NCBI GenBank assembly: GCA_036160575.1
Contig: JAYYDT010000110.1
Coordinates: 1-5,831 of the forward strand
DNA: 5,831 nucleotides
Source of the DNA: TMED26 sp002694075
GTDB lineage: Bacteria; Pseudomonadota; Alphaproteobacteria; Thalassobaculales; Thalassobaculaceae
Reading direction: 5' to 3'
Both the position numbers and the translations under genes were made by a program. How positions within the stretch are numbered: position 1 is the stretch's first letter; each line of letters begins with the position of its first letter. The notes below the pieces were generated by a model. That model was given only the letters and a program-made list of their open reading frames with translations. It searched no databases and was not told the DNA's origin. Of the stretch, positions 1 to 5,200 are shown in pieces.

Positions 1-11
1 TGGTCGTAAAT

Positions 12-263
12 TTAAAAGAAGGTCATCGACGCTGGCACCCGGTCGGTCAGATCGACAATCCCACGGACGCGGATAAGCGCTCCCGCGTCGCCGGAAATCA
101 GCGGCGCGATGGAACGGTTTCACCGCGCGAAAGTGACCGCGAAAAACGGCGTGGCCATGGTCACGCGATGGCGATTATAGAGCTGCCCCGGTCCAACGAA
201 GGCCGGCCGGCGACGTGCCGAGTCGGGGCGCGCGTGGATGCCCCCGTCGCCGCGACGCGGGAA
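12..263 (-). pseudogene. Possible 3' remnant of a decayed reading frame
   Basis: No intact gene lies in the first 263 bases. Read on the minus strand, in the same frame as the membrane protein upstream, codons continue past that protein's stop. They are interrupted by one TGA (about 126-128) and end at TAA (12-14), with a final stretch reading GIVDLTDRVPASMTFF. By hand count third positions are the most GC-rich and second positions the least, which is the pattern of a GC-rich coding frame. No start codon with a ribosome site was found and no family was recognised. In DNA this rich in G+C, open frames also arise by chance, and the plus strand is open too from 3 to 287 with an arginine-rich translation. 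It could be the worn end of a gene interrupted when the neighbouring module arrived, or simply non-coding sequence. Confidence 0.22.
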
Positions 264-614
264 TCAAACATCGCGGCCCGCCTTTAAGGCGATATAACCC
301 CAGAACCCAATCAACGGAATCCGAGCCAAAATGTTAAGACTTCCCGATTTGAAAATATAAGCACCAAGAACAATGAAACCAAAGTAGATATCCCAAATTA
401 TCATGTTTAATACATAATTACGTTCTGCGGCAAAGGCCCAGCCGTATTTGCTCCAACCCAAGGGGTAATCACGCGAATCTTCTAAAATTTTGATGATCTC
501 AAAAATTGAAAAGAGCACCATGACTGACGGCATGAAAGCCAAAGCGTACCAAAAATAACGGCAACCCCAGAGCCACTGGAGAAACAGCCAGGGTTTTTCG
601 ATTCTTTCCCTCAT
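264..614 (-). CDS. Small integral membrane protein, possible immunity or accessory protein for the Tlde1-like enzyme
   Basis: This 116-residue protein has no recognised family. It starts with a charged segment (MRERIEK), followed by hydrophobic, aromatic-rich segments at about residues 16-41, 66-88 and 96-112, so two or three membrane passes are expected, with charged loops between them (about 45-66). There is no cleavable signal peptide. The start was chosen because its ATG overlaps the stop of the upstream enzyme gene as ATGA. The frame is open upstream to 893, but that extension only shadows the enzyme gene. The best GGAG is about 17 bases before the ATG, too far to act normally, so translation probably depends on coupling to the upstream gene. 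Coding DNA is A+T-rich compared with the genes to the right. A small gene coupled directly after a cell-wall-degrading enzyme is typical of an immunity protein protecting the producer in the envelope; this role is inferred from position only. Confidence 0.72.
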   Translation of the reverse strand: MRERIEKPWLFLQWLWGCRYFWYALAFMPSVMVLFSIFEIIKILEDSRDYPLGWSKYGWAFAAERNYVLNMIIWDIYFGFIVLGAYIFKSGSLNILARIPLIGFWGYIALKAGRDV

Positions 615-1048
615 GGGTATTTCACTGTGAGCTCCAAATCCTGACCATAGACAAGAAAGTGTCCCATGAAAGATTTCATCTGATCGGTCAGGTCGATACA
701 TCCCGCCGACCCGGGACTCGTCCCGCCATGGATCGAAAACCCGCTCCGTCCTTGAAGGTCGTTTCCGGGCGCCGGGTGCACCCAAATTCGATGCATGCCC
801 CAAGCGGCGCGGCCACCTGGCCAACTGCTCCATTCTAAGCCCCCCAGTATGGCCGAGGCCGTCGGTTCCATGTGCGCCAAGAGTTCCCACCACTGCATAT
901 CTCGGGCGTGATTAAAGTGATCTTTTTTCAAGATATATTTGCCTTCCGGAATGGGCCCTTTGTCGGCCACATATTGAAATTCCTTTTTTTGATAGCCACG
1001 GGCACCTGACACCGCCTTCCACGATTTTCCGTTAAAATCGCCCATCAT
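611..1048 (-). CDS. Tlde1/DUF2778-family L,D-transpeptidase-like peptidoglycan enzyme (catalytic part, probably the 3' half of a frameshifted gene)
   Basis: This 145-residue frame carries the core of the Tlde1 (DUF2778) family, relatives of L,D-transpeptidases that cut or exchange D-amino acids in peptidoglycan stem peptides; the Salmonella member is a type VI secretion effector. Visible family hallmarks are KAVSGARGYQ (11-20), GPIPEGKYIL (31-40), a WG..R motif (83-87) and GRSGFSIHGGTSPGSAGCID (100-119). His107 and Cys117 are the likely catalytic pair. No signal peptide is present. The ATG at 1048 has no convincing ribosome site. The usual start of the domain (LTFDG..LKWHDG) lies at the end of the preceding frame, which overlaps this one by 17 bases in the -1 register. 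The true product is therefore probably a fusion with that frame, about 257 residues long, with the catalytic Cys near 229. Alternatively this could be an independently started, slightly shortened enzyme. The family call is firm; the effector role is inferred. Confidence 0.85.
   Translation of the reverse strand: MMGDFNGKSWKAVSGARGYQKKEFQYVADKGPIPEGKYILKKDHFNHARDMQWWELLAHMEPTASAILGGLEWSSWPGGRAAWGMHRIWVHPAPGNDLQGRSGFSIHGGTSPGSAGCIDLTDQMKSFMGHFLVYGQDLELTVKYP
1031..1048 (-). other. Candidate +1 frameshift site joining two halves of the Tlde1 gene
   Basis: Read on the minus strand the upstream frame ends GGG CGA TTT TAA C. If the Phe-tRNA on TTT slips one base forward it re-pairs perfectly with the overlapping TTT and the next codon is AAC, which continues the catalytic frame as N-G-K-S-W. 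The joined text, ALKWHDGRF followed by NGKSWKAVSG, reads as an uninterrupted Tlde1 domain start. The arrangement matches the prfB recoding site in logic: a slippery codon, a stop followed by C, and a G-run three bases upstream of the slippery codon, although that G-run is a weak Shine-Dalgarno match. A one-base insertion in the T run, or a sequencing error there, would look the same. Confidence 0.5.
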
Positions 1049-1385
1049 GCCATTTCAGCGCCGCGCCATCGAAGGTCAATCGCGCGCGCGGCTGTTTCGG
1101 GAGATTGCGGAGCGCGCGACGCGCCGCCTCGCTCAACTTTCGATGGGTGACAGAATTGCGCTTAAATAAGCCCGTTTCTGGTTCATTTATGGACTTTTGA
1201 AAGGCACAGATCGCGGCCCGGTGTTCCTCGGTGAAACGCAAGCGCCCGACGCGGCCGGTATAGAACGGCCGCCCGGTTTTGGGGTTTTTAACGGCGGAAA
1301 GCGCAGCCTCAAGCACCGTGAGATCAATCTTGTCAGGGATACCTTGAAACACCTCGGGCCTTTTCATCGGCAGCAAACCGGACAT
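1032..1385 (-). CDS. Peptidoglycan-binding-like domain protein, probable N-terminal half of the Tlde1 enzyme
   Basis: This is a 117-residue frame. Residues from about 20 to 95 resemble a peptidoglycan-binding-like helical domain. A leading helix (LTVLEAALSAVKN) is followed by a glycine-containing turn (TGRVGRL), the typical helix with AI.AFQKS, then a closing helix (THRKLSEAARRAL). The last residues, RLTFDGAALKWHDGRF, are not part of that domain but match the usual opening of a Tlde1 catalytic domain, which then resumes in the overlapping downstream frame. This suggests a two-domain enzyme: wall binding followed by catalysis. No signal peptide is visible. The start at 1385 is preceded by GACGAGG, only two bases from the ATG. 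A second Met seven codons in (1367) has no ribosome site. A strong promoter lies about 35 bases upstream. The domain assignment rests on pattern similarity only, so it is less certain than the catalytic half. Confidence 0.72.
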   Translation of the reverse strand: MSGLLPMKRPEVFQGIPDKIDLTVLEAALSAVKNPKTGRPFYTGRVGRLRFTEEHRAAICAFQKSINEPETGLFKRNSVTHRKLSEAARRALRNLPKQPRARLTFDGAALKWHDGRF

Positions 1386-1419
1386 GACCTCGTCTCGATT
1401 TCGTTTATTTCCTATGTAA

Positions 1420-1447
1420 ATTATACACCTTATGCACGAAAAATCAA
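1420..1447 (-). promoter_or_regulatory. Sigma-70-type promoter for the Tlde1 module
   Basis: On the minus strand there is a perfect -10 TATAAT (1420-1425) with a -35 TTGATT (1442-1447, four of six consensus bases) and a 16-base spacer. It lies in an A+T-rich stretch, and the predicted transcript would start near 1413, giving a leader of about 28 bases before the ATG at 1385. It is the best promoter match in the window and faces only the enzyme and membrane-protein genes. Confidence 0.65.
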
Positions 1448-1510
1448 TTAAAATCCCGATTTATGAGCGTAAAGTGAAAAAATTGGCTGAAAATCGACGT
1501 TAACGCGCCG

Positions 1511-1538
1511 TCACGCCCGCGATAACGCGGGCGCGTGA
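1511..1538 (-). terminator. Stem-loop after the D-aminoacylase gene, possible terminator
   Basis: TCACGCCCGCG (1511-1521) can pair with CGCGGGCGCGTGA (1526-1538) around an ATAA loop, with two extra bases bulged in the right arm. It lies 22 bases after the D-aminoacylase stop codon and before the Tlde1 promoter, where a terminator is expected. There is no clear U-run after the stem in the minus direction, so it may be weak, or serve only as a transcript 3' end. The rest of the 1386-1560 gap is A+T-rich and holds the promoter; no other feature was seen in it. Confidence 0.4.
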
Positions 1539-1560
1539 TTTAGGAAAAAACCGATTTTTG

Positions 1561-3012
1561 CTAGGCGGCGCGGGGCTGATGACGAAGCGCGCGGCCCGGC
1601 CGGTTGCCGGTGACGGCACCGTCGCCCCACACCTGGCGGCCATTGACGAAGACATGGGCGATGCCGGCGGCCGGCCGGATCGGGTCCTCGAAACTGGCGG
1701 TGTCGCGCACCGTCGCCGGGTCGAACACGGTGATGTCGGCGAAGGCGCCGGCGGCCAGCGTGCCGCGGTCGACCAGGTCGAATTGCAGGGCCGACAGGCT
1801 GGTCATGCGGCGCACCGCCTCTTCCAGGCTGAACAGGCCCAGATCGCGCGCGTAATGGCCAAGGACCCGCGGGAAGGTGCCCCAAAGACGCGGATGGGGA
1901 TGGGCGTCGAAGGGCAAGCCGTCGGAGCCGATCATCGCCTTCGGGTCGCTTAAGATGCGCTGGACATCCTCCTCGTCCATCGAGAAGTAGATGGCGCCGG
2001 CCGGCTGCAGGCGGTCGGCGGCGGTGTAGATGTCGCAGCCCATTTCGGCGGCGATCTCGGCCAAGTCGCGGCCGCCGGCGGCCGGCATGGCCTTGGACCA
2101 GGTGACCATCACGCGCGCCGCGGTGACGATGGAATCGGCCTTCAACACCGTCGACGACGCGGCATAGGGGTAAACGTCGAAGCCAATCGGTTGGTGGTGA
2201 TGGTGGTGGTCGATACAGGCCAAGGTCTCGACGCTGCGGCCATGGTTGGCCTGGCCATGAACCTTGTGGTGCGAGACGATGGCGCGCACGTCACAATCGC
2301 GGCCGATGGTGAAAGTTTCCTCCAAACTGTCGACCACGCCATCGGCCTCGTTGCGCATATGGGTGACATAGCGGGCGCCGTAATCCTTTAGCACCCGGCC
2401 GATCTCGATGACTTCGGCGGTCGGCGCCTCGCGCGCCGGGGCGTAGAACAAGCCGGTCGAGAGCCCGGTCGCGCCGGCCTTCAAACTGTCCTCCAGGACA
2501 TCGCGCATGGCTTTGATTTCGGCCCGGTCGGCGGGCCGGTCCAAGCGGTCGAGGGTGCCGATGCGCAAGGTGCTGTGACCGACCAGGAAGGCGGCGTTGA
2601 CGGCCGCTGGCGCGGCTTCGACGGCATCGACGAACTGGCCGAAGCGGGGAAAGCGAAAGGCCGCCGCCTCGCCAAGCAGGTCGAGGCCCGGAACCATGTC
2701 GCGAAACGCCAACGGGGCCAGCGAAAACCCGCAATTGCCGACCACCACGCTGGTCACGCCCTGGCTGACCTTCATATCCATATCCGGTTTGGCGAGCAGG
2801 GCGTTGTCGTCATGGGTGTGCACGTCGATGAAGCCCGGGGCGACGACATGGCCGCTGACGTCGACCGTCTTGCCGCCCCGCCAGTCGGCGAGATCGCCGA
2901 TCGCCGCAATCCGGTCGTCACGCACCGCCACGTCGGCGCGCACGCGCGGCGCACCGGTGCCGTCGATGACCGTGCCGCCGGTCAAAAGCAAATCGCACGT
3001 GTTCGCCGTCAT
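1561..3012 (-). CDS. N-acyl-D-amino-acid deacylase (D-aminoacylase family amidohydrolase)
   Basis: This 483-residue zinc amidohydrolase is predicted to hydrolyse N-acyl-D-amino acids to the free D-amino acid and a carboxylate in the cytoplasm. The length matches known D-aminoacylases. An N-terminal small beta domain (LLLTGGTVIDGTG, 8-20) is followed by the TIM barrel. All six metal ligands known from the Alcaligenes faecalis enzyme have counterparts two residues earlier: His65 and His67 (VHTHDD), Cys94 (GNCG), His218 (THMRNE), His248 (SHHK) and Asp364 (GSDG). The C-terminal part returns to the beta domain (ADITVFDP, 425-432). The start at 3012 is the second of two adjacent ATGs and is 5 bases from a strong GGAGG; the first, at 3015, is only 2 bases away. 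The frame is open further upstream to 3216 but runs over the divergent oxidase start. A run of five His at 269-273 is unusual. Acyl and side-chain preference cannot be read from sequence. Dihydroorotase- or hydantoinase-like activity is less likely given the GNCG cysteine. Confidence 0.92.
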   Translation of the reverse strand: MTANTCDLLLTGGTVIDGTGAPRVRADVAVRDDRIAAIGDLADWRGGKTVDVSGHVVAPGFIDVHTHDDNALLAKPDMDMKVSQGVTSVVVGNCGFSLAPLAFRDMVPGLDLLGEAAAFRFPRFGQFVDAVEAAPAAVNAAFLVGHSTLRIGTLDRLDRPADRAEIKAMRDVLEDSLKAGATGLSTGLFYAPAREAPTAEVIEIGRVLKDYGARYVTHMRNEADGVVDSLEETFTIGRDCDVRAIVSHHKVHGQANHGRSVETLACIDHHHHHQPIGFDVYPYAASSTVLKADSIVTAARVMVTWSKAMPAAGGRDLAEIAAEMGCDIYTAADRLQPAGAIYFSMDEEDVQRILSDPKAMIGSDGLPFDAHPHPRLWGTFPRVLGHYARDLGLFSLEEAVRRMTSLSALQFDLVDRGTLAAGAFADITVFDPATVRDTASFEDPIRPAAGIAHVFVNGRQVWGDGAVTGNRPGRALRHQPRAA

Positions 3013-3015
3013 CAT

Positions 3016-3023
3016 CCCCTCCC
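3016..3023 (-). promoter_or_regulatory. Ribosome binding site of the D-aminoacylase gene
   Basis: GGGAGGGG on the minus strand directly precedes two adjacent ATG codons. The GGAGG core is five bases from the second ATG (3012), which is why that start is preferred, and it rules out the long upstream extension of the frame. Confidence 0.7.
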
Positions 3024-3037
3024 GGTTGTGCGCGCCT

Positions 3038-3066
3038 ATCGGACCCGGCCGGCCCGGCGCTGTCAA
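3038..3066 (-). promoter_or_regulatory. Candidate promoter of the D-aminoacylase gene
   Basis: A perfect -35 TTGACA (3061-3066, minus strand) is followed after 17 bases by TCCGAT (3038-3043), a poor -10 with three of six consensus bases. The position would give a leader of roughly 18 bases that includes the ribosome site. A weak -10 would fit a promoter that needs an activator. The -35 element lies between the arms of the inverted repeat at 3047-3111. Confidence 0.42.
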
Positions 3067-3111
3067 GCCGGGCGCTTTAACGAGGCCGGCGGCTTGCCGC
3101 GCCGGCCGGCC
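3047..3111. repeat. Nested inverted repeat in the divergent promoter region
   Basis: GGCCGGCC-C-GGCGC (3047-3060) pairs with GCGCCGGCCGGCC (3099-3111) as 13 base pairs with one bulged C. Inside, AAGCCG (3065-3070) pairs with CGGCTT (3090-3095). The structure fills the centre of the gap between the two divergent start codons and encloses the TTGACA of the D-aminoacylase promoter. It could be an operator, a cruciform, or a leader hairpin of the oxidase transcript. GC-rich DNA produces such pairings fairly readily. Confidence 0.4.
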
Positions 3112-3138
3112 CCTGTCAGACTTCGAGCTTGCCCACCT

Positions 3139-3144
3139 GGGGAG
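3139..3144 (+). promoter_or_regulatory. Ribosome binding site of the FAD oxidoreductase gene
   Basis: GGGGAG sits seven bases before the ATG at 3152. It fixes that start and excludes the upstream extension of the frame, which would run antisense through the D-aminoacylase gene. Confidence 0.7.
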
Positions 3145-3151
3145 ACAGCCG

Positions 3152-4288
3152 ATGGCCCATGACAGCGATTTCCTGGTGATCGGCGGCGGCATCGCCGGCG
3201 CCGCCGCCGCCTTCAACCTGGCCGCCCACGGCCGAGTTCAGATCCTCGAGATGGAGGACGCGCCCGGCTACCACACCACCGGCCGCTCGGCGGCGCTGTA
3301 CACCGAGACCTATGGCAATCGGGTGGTCCGCGCGATCACCTCGGCGAGCCGTGATTTCCTGAGCCATCCGCCCGAGGGTTTCGTCGACGGGCCGGTGCTG
3401 ACCCCGCGCGGCACCTTGCTGGCGGCGACCGCCGAGACCGAAGCGGTCCTCGACCAGGCCGAACGCGACGCCGACGCCCTGGGCGCGGTGACCGAACGTT
3501 TGCACGGCAACGCGCTGTTCGACCGGGCGCCCTATCTGGCGCGCACGGTGGTCACCGGCGGCTTGTTCGAGCCGGCGGCGATGGACATGGATGTGGACCT
3601 TCTGCATCGCGGGTTTTTGCGCGGCGCGGCGCGGCAGGGCGGCCAACTGACCTGCCGGGCGCCGGTGCACACGCTGACGCGCGACGACGGCAAGTGGATC
3701 GCCGCCACGCCGGCCGGCGATTTCCGCGCCCCGGTGGTGGTCAACGCCGCCGGCGCCTGGGCCGATCATATCGCCGAACTGGCCGGGGTCGCGGCCATCG
3801 GCCTGATCCCCAAACGACGTAGCGCCTTCACCTTCGACGCGCCCGAGAGCCTGGATTTAGAGGCCATGCCGGCGACCATCGCGGTCGACGAAAGCTGGTA
3901 TGTCAAACCCGAGGCCGGCCGCCTCCTGGCTAGCCCGGCCGACGAGACACCGTCGCCGGCCTGCGACGCCCAGCCCGAGGAACTTGACCTCGCCATCGCC
4001 GCCGACCGGGTTCAGCGGCACACCGATTTCACGATCCAGCGCATGCACAGCCGCTGGGCCGGCCTGCGCAGTTTCGTCGCCGATAAAACCTTCGTGGTCG
4101 GTTTCGCGCCTGGCCATGACGGCTTTCTATGGTGCGCCGGTCAGGGCGGCTATGGCATCCAGACCTCGGCGGCGATGGGCGAGATCACCGCCGCCCTGGC
4201 CATCGGCGCGGCCCTGCCGGCCGCCGTCACCGACCGCGGGGTGACCGCCGCCGACCTGTCACCGGGCCGCCCGGCGCTGGCCGGTTAG
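3152..4288 (+). CDS. FAD-dependent oxidoreductase, D-amino acid oxidase/dehydrogenase (DAO) family
   Basis: This 378-residue flavoenzyme of the DAO superfamily (glycine oxidase, DadA and sarcosine-oxidase relatives) is predicted to oxidise an amino acid or amine to an imine that hydrolyses to the 2-oxo acid and ammonia. The N-terminus has the dinucleotide-binding fold FLVIGGGIAGAAAAFNLA (7-24, GxGxxG), ending with the ribose-binding acid Glu33. VVNAAGAWAD (196-205) is the second FAD-contact motif, and the C-terminal WAGLRSFVADKTFVVGFAP (302-320) and GFLWCAGQGGYGIQTSAAMG (324-343) complete the FAD site. No signal peptide is seen. The protein starts divergently from the D-aminoacylase gene, suggesting that it oxidises the D-amino acid released by that enzyme. 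Electron acceptor (oxygen or respiratory chain) and substrate cannot be told from sequence; a hydroxy-acid oxidase such as the 2-hydroxyglutarate type remains possible. Confidence 0.9.
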   Translation: MAHDSDFLVIGGGIAGAAAAFNLAAHGRVQILEMEDAPGYHTTGRSAALYTETYGNRVVRAITSASRDFLSHPPEGFVDGPVLTPRGTLLAATAETEAVLDQAERDADALGAVTERLHGNALFDRAPYLARTVVTGGLFEPAAMDMDVDLLHRGFLRGAARQGGQLTCRAPVHTLTRDDGKWIAATPAGDFRAPVVVNAAGAWADHIAELAGVAAIGLIPKRRSAFTFDAPESLDLEAMPATIAVDESWYVKPEAGRLLASPADETPSPACDAQPEELDLAIAADRVQRHTDFTIQRMHSRWAGLRSFVADKTFVVGFAPGHDGFLWCAGQGGYGIQTSAAMGEITAALAIGAALPAAVTDRGVTAADLSPGRPALAG

Positions 4289-4305
4289 TCCCGGGGTGTA
4301 GTCAC

Positions 4306-4326
4306 GTGGTCGCGGGCCGCGATCAC
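4306..4326 (+). other. GC-rich hairpin between the oxidoreductase and enoyl-CoA hydratase genes
   Basis: GTGGTCGCG (4306-4314) and CGCGATCAC (4318-4326) form a nine-pair stem with one G-U pair and a three-base loop, 17 bases after the oxidoreductase stop. No U-run follows, so it is not a standard intrinsic terminator, but it may partly separate transcription of the two genes or protect the upstream transcript's 3' end. Confidence 0.35.
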
Positions 4327-4329
4327 CGA

Positions 4330-4357
4330 TTGCCGTCACCGGCCGAGCGGGTATGCT
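4330..4357 (+). promoter_or_regulatory. Candidate promoter of the enoyl-CoA hydratase operon
   Basis: TTGCCG (4330-4335) and TATGCT (4352-4357), each matching four of six consensus bases, are separated by 16 bases and would start a transcript near 4364, about 30 bases before the ATG. Together with the hairpin just upstream it suggests the right-hand operon may be transcribed separately from the oxidoreductase. Such matches can also occur by chance. Confidence 0.33.
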
Positions 4358-4383
4358 CGCCGCCGGGACGGTTGAAACGCGAC

Positions 4384-4388
4384 GGAGG
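4384..4388 (+). promoter_or_regulatory. Ribosome binding site of the enoyl-CoA hydratase gene
   Basis: A consensus GGAGG lies six bases before the ATG at 4395. It selects that start over the upstream in-frame ATG at 4353, which would add 14 residues unlike the family and overlaps the predicted -10 element. Confidence 0.72.
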
Positions 4389-4394
4389 TCCGCG

Positions 4395-5192
4395 ATGAGC
4401 GAAGAGGTGGTGCTGCTGAATGTCGACGCGCGCGGCGTGGCGACGGTGACGATCAACCGGCCGGCGGTCAACAACGCCTATAACAGTGCCGTCATCGCCG
4501 GTTTGACCGCCTGTGTAGGCGCCGCCGCCACCGACCCGAAGGTGCGGGTCATCGTCATCCGCGGCAACGGCCGTCATTTCCAGGCCGGCGCCGATCTGAA
4601 ATGGCTGAAGGAAATGGGCCAGCTCAGCCCGGACGAGAATGTCGCCGTTTCCAAAGCCACCTATGACGCGGTGCAGGGCCTGACGACCGTGATGAAACCG
4701 ACCGTCGCGCTGGTTCACGGCGGCTGTTTCGGCGGCGGCACCGGGATTGTCGCGGCCTGCGATATCGTGATCGCCAGCGAGGACGCGATTTTCGCCATCA
4801 CCGAAGCGCGCTGGGGCGTCATGGCCGGCATTATCGTGCCCCACTTGAACGCCGCCATCGGGCCGCGCAATGTGCGCCGCTACGCGCTGACCTGCGAGCG
4901 GTTTGGTCCGGCGCGGGCGCTTGAGCTCGGCCTGATCCACCAAGTGTGCCCGACTGGCGACCTGGACGCCGCGGCGGCGCCGGTGATCGACCAATTGCTG
5001 ATGAGCGCGCCGGAAGCGCTGGCGCAAAGCAAATATCGCACCTTGAACGAGGCTGGCTTGCTGCTCGACGACGCCGCCGGCGCGGCGCTGGTCGCCGAAC
5101 ACGCGTTGAAGCGGCAATCGGCCGAAGCGGTCGAGGGGCTGGCCAGCTTCGCCGAGAAACGCGACCCGGCCTGGTATCCCGGGCCGGCCTGA
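4395..5192 (+). CDS. Enoyl-CoA hydratase/isomerase (crotonase) family, resembling methylglutaconyl-CoA hydratase LiuC
   Basis: This 265-residue crotonase has the usual single-domain length. These enzymes typically hydrate 2-enoyl-CoA thioesters in the cytoplasm. Oxyanion-hole segments are at HFQAGADLKWLK (61-72) and HGGCFGGGTGIVAACDIVIA (108-127). Aligned by eye with rat mitochondrial hydratase, the second catalytic glutamate (Glu164) corresponds to Glu137 in ITEARWG, but the first (Glu144) is replaced by Gly117. Glycine at that place, and the following GVMAGIIVPHLNAAIGPRNVRRYALTCERF, resemble LiuC-type hydratases of leucine and isoprenoid breakdown more than the fatty-acid enzyme. The specific substrate is inferred; isomerase or other crotonase activities remain possible. 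A HIT-family gene follows after 8 bases, and a DAO-family gene lies 106 bases upstream. Confidence 0.88.
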   Translation: MSEEVVLLNVDARGVATVTINRPAVNNAYNSAVIAGLTACVGAAATDPKVRVIVIRGNGRHFQAGADLKWLKEMGQLSPDENVAVSKATYDAVQGLTTVMKPTVALVHGGCFGGGTGIVAACDIVIASEDAIFAITEARWGVMAGIIVPHLNAAIGPRNVRRYALTCERFGPARALELGLIHQVCPTGDLDAAAAPVIDQLLMSAPEALAQSKYRTLNEAGLLLDDAAGAALVAEHALKRQSAEAVEGLASFAEKRDPAWYPGPA

Positions 5193-5194
5193 GG
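5191..5194 (+). promoter_or_regulatory. Ribosome binding site of the HIT gene, overlapping the hydratase stop codon
   Basis: The hydratase TGA and the following GG form GAGG six bases before the HIT ATG at 5201. Because the site overlaps the upstream stop, translation of the HIT gene is probably coupled to that of the hydratase. Confidence 0.55.
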
Positions 5195-5200
5195 CGCGCC

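Noticed and set aside
174..179. TATAAT on the minus strand left of the module
   Set aside because: No acceptable -35 at a suitable distance and no gene downstream within the window.
3..287. Open plus-strand frame entering from the left edge
   Set aside because: It is arginine-rich, has no recognisable motif, and runs over the end of the membrane-protein gene. The opposite strand has slightly better coding-like codon-position bias.
615..893. Upstream extension of the membrane protein frame
   Set aside because: The translation is antisense-free but wholly inside the Tlde1 coding frame and lacks any ribosome site. The ATGA overlap gives a natural start at 614.
1197..1451. Plus-strand open frame of 84 residues opposite the peptidoglycan-binding gene
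   Set aside because: It is antisense to a supported gene, has no ribosome site or motif, and runs through the minus-strand promoter.
2194..2208. His run as an engineered affinity tag or vector sequence
   Set aside because: It lies in the middle of a native gene with family-like sequence on both sides, and no vector sequence is visible.
2597..3151. Upstream extension of the oxidoreductase frame
   Set aside because: It is antisense to the D-aminoacylase gene. The FAD-binding fold starts right after the ATG at 3152, which has a good ribosome site.
3013..3216. N-terminal extension of the D-aminoacylase frame to 3216
   Set aside because: It would cross the divergent promoter region and the oxidoreductase start. 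A strong GGAGG directly precedes the ATG pair at 3012-3015, and the shorter protein matches family length.
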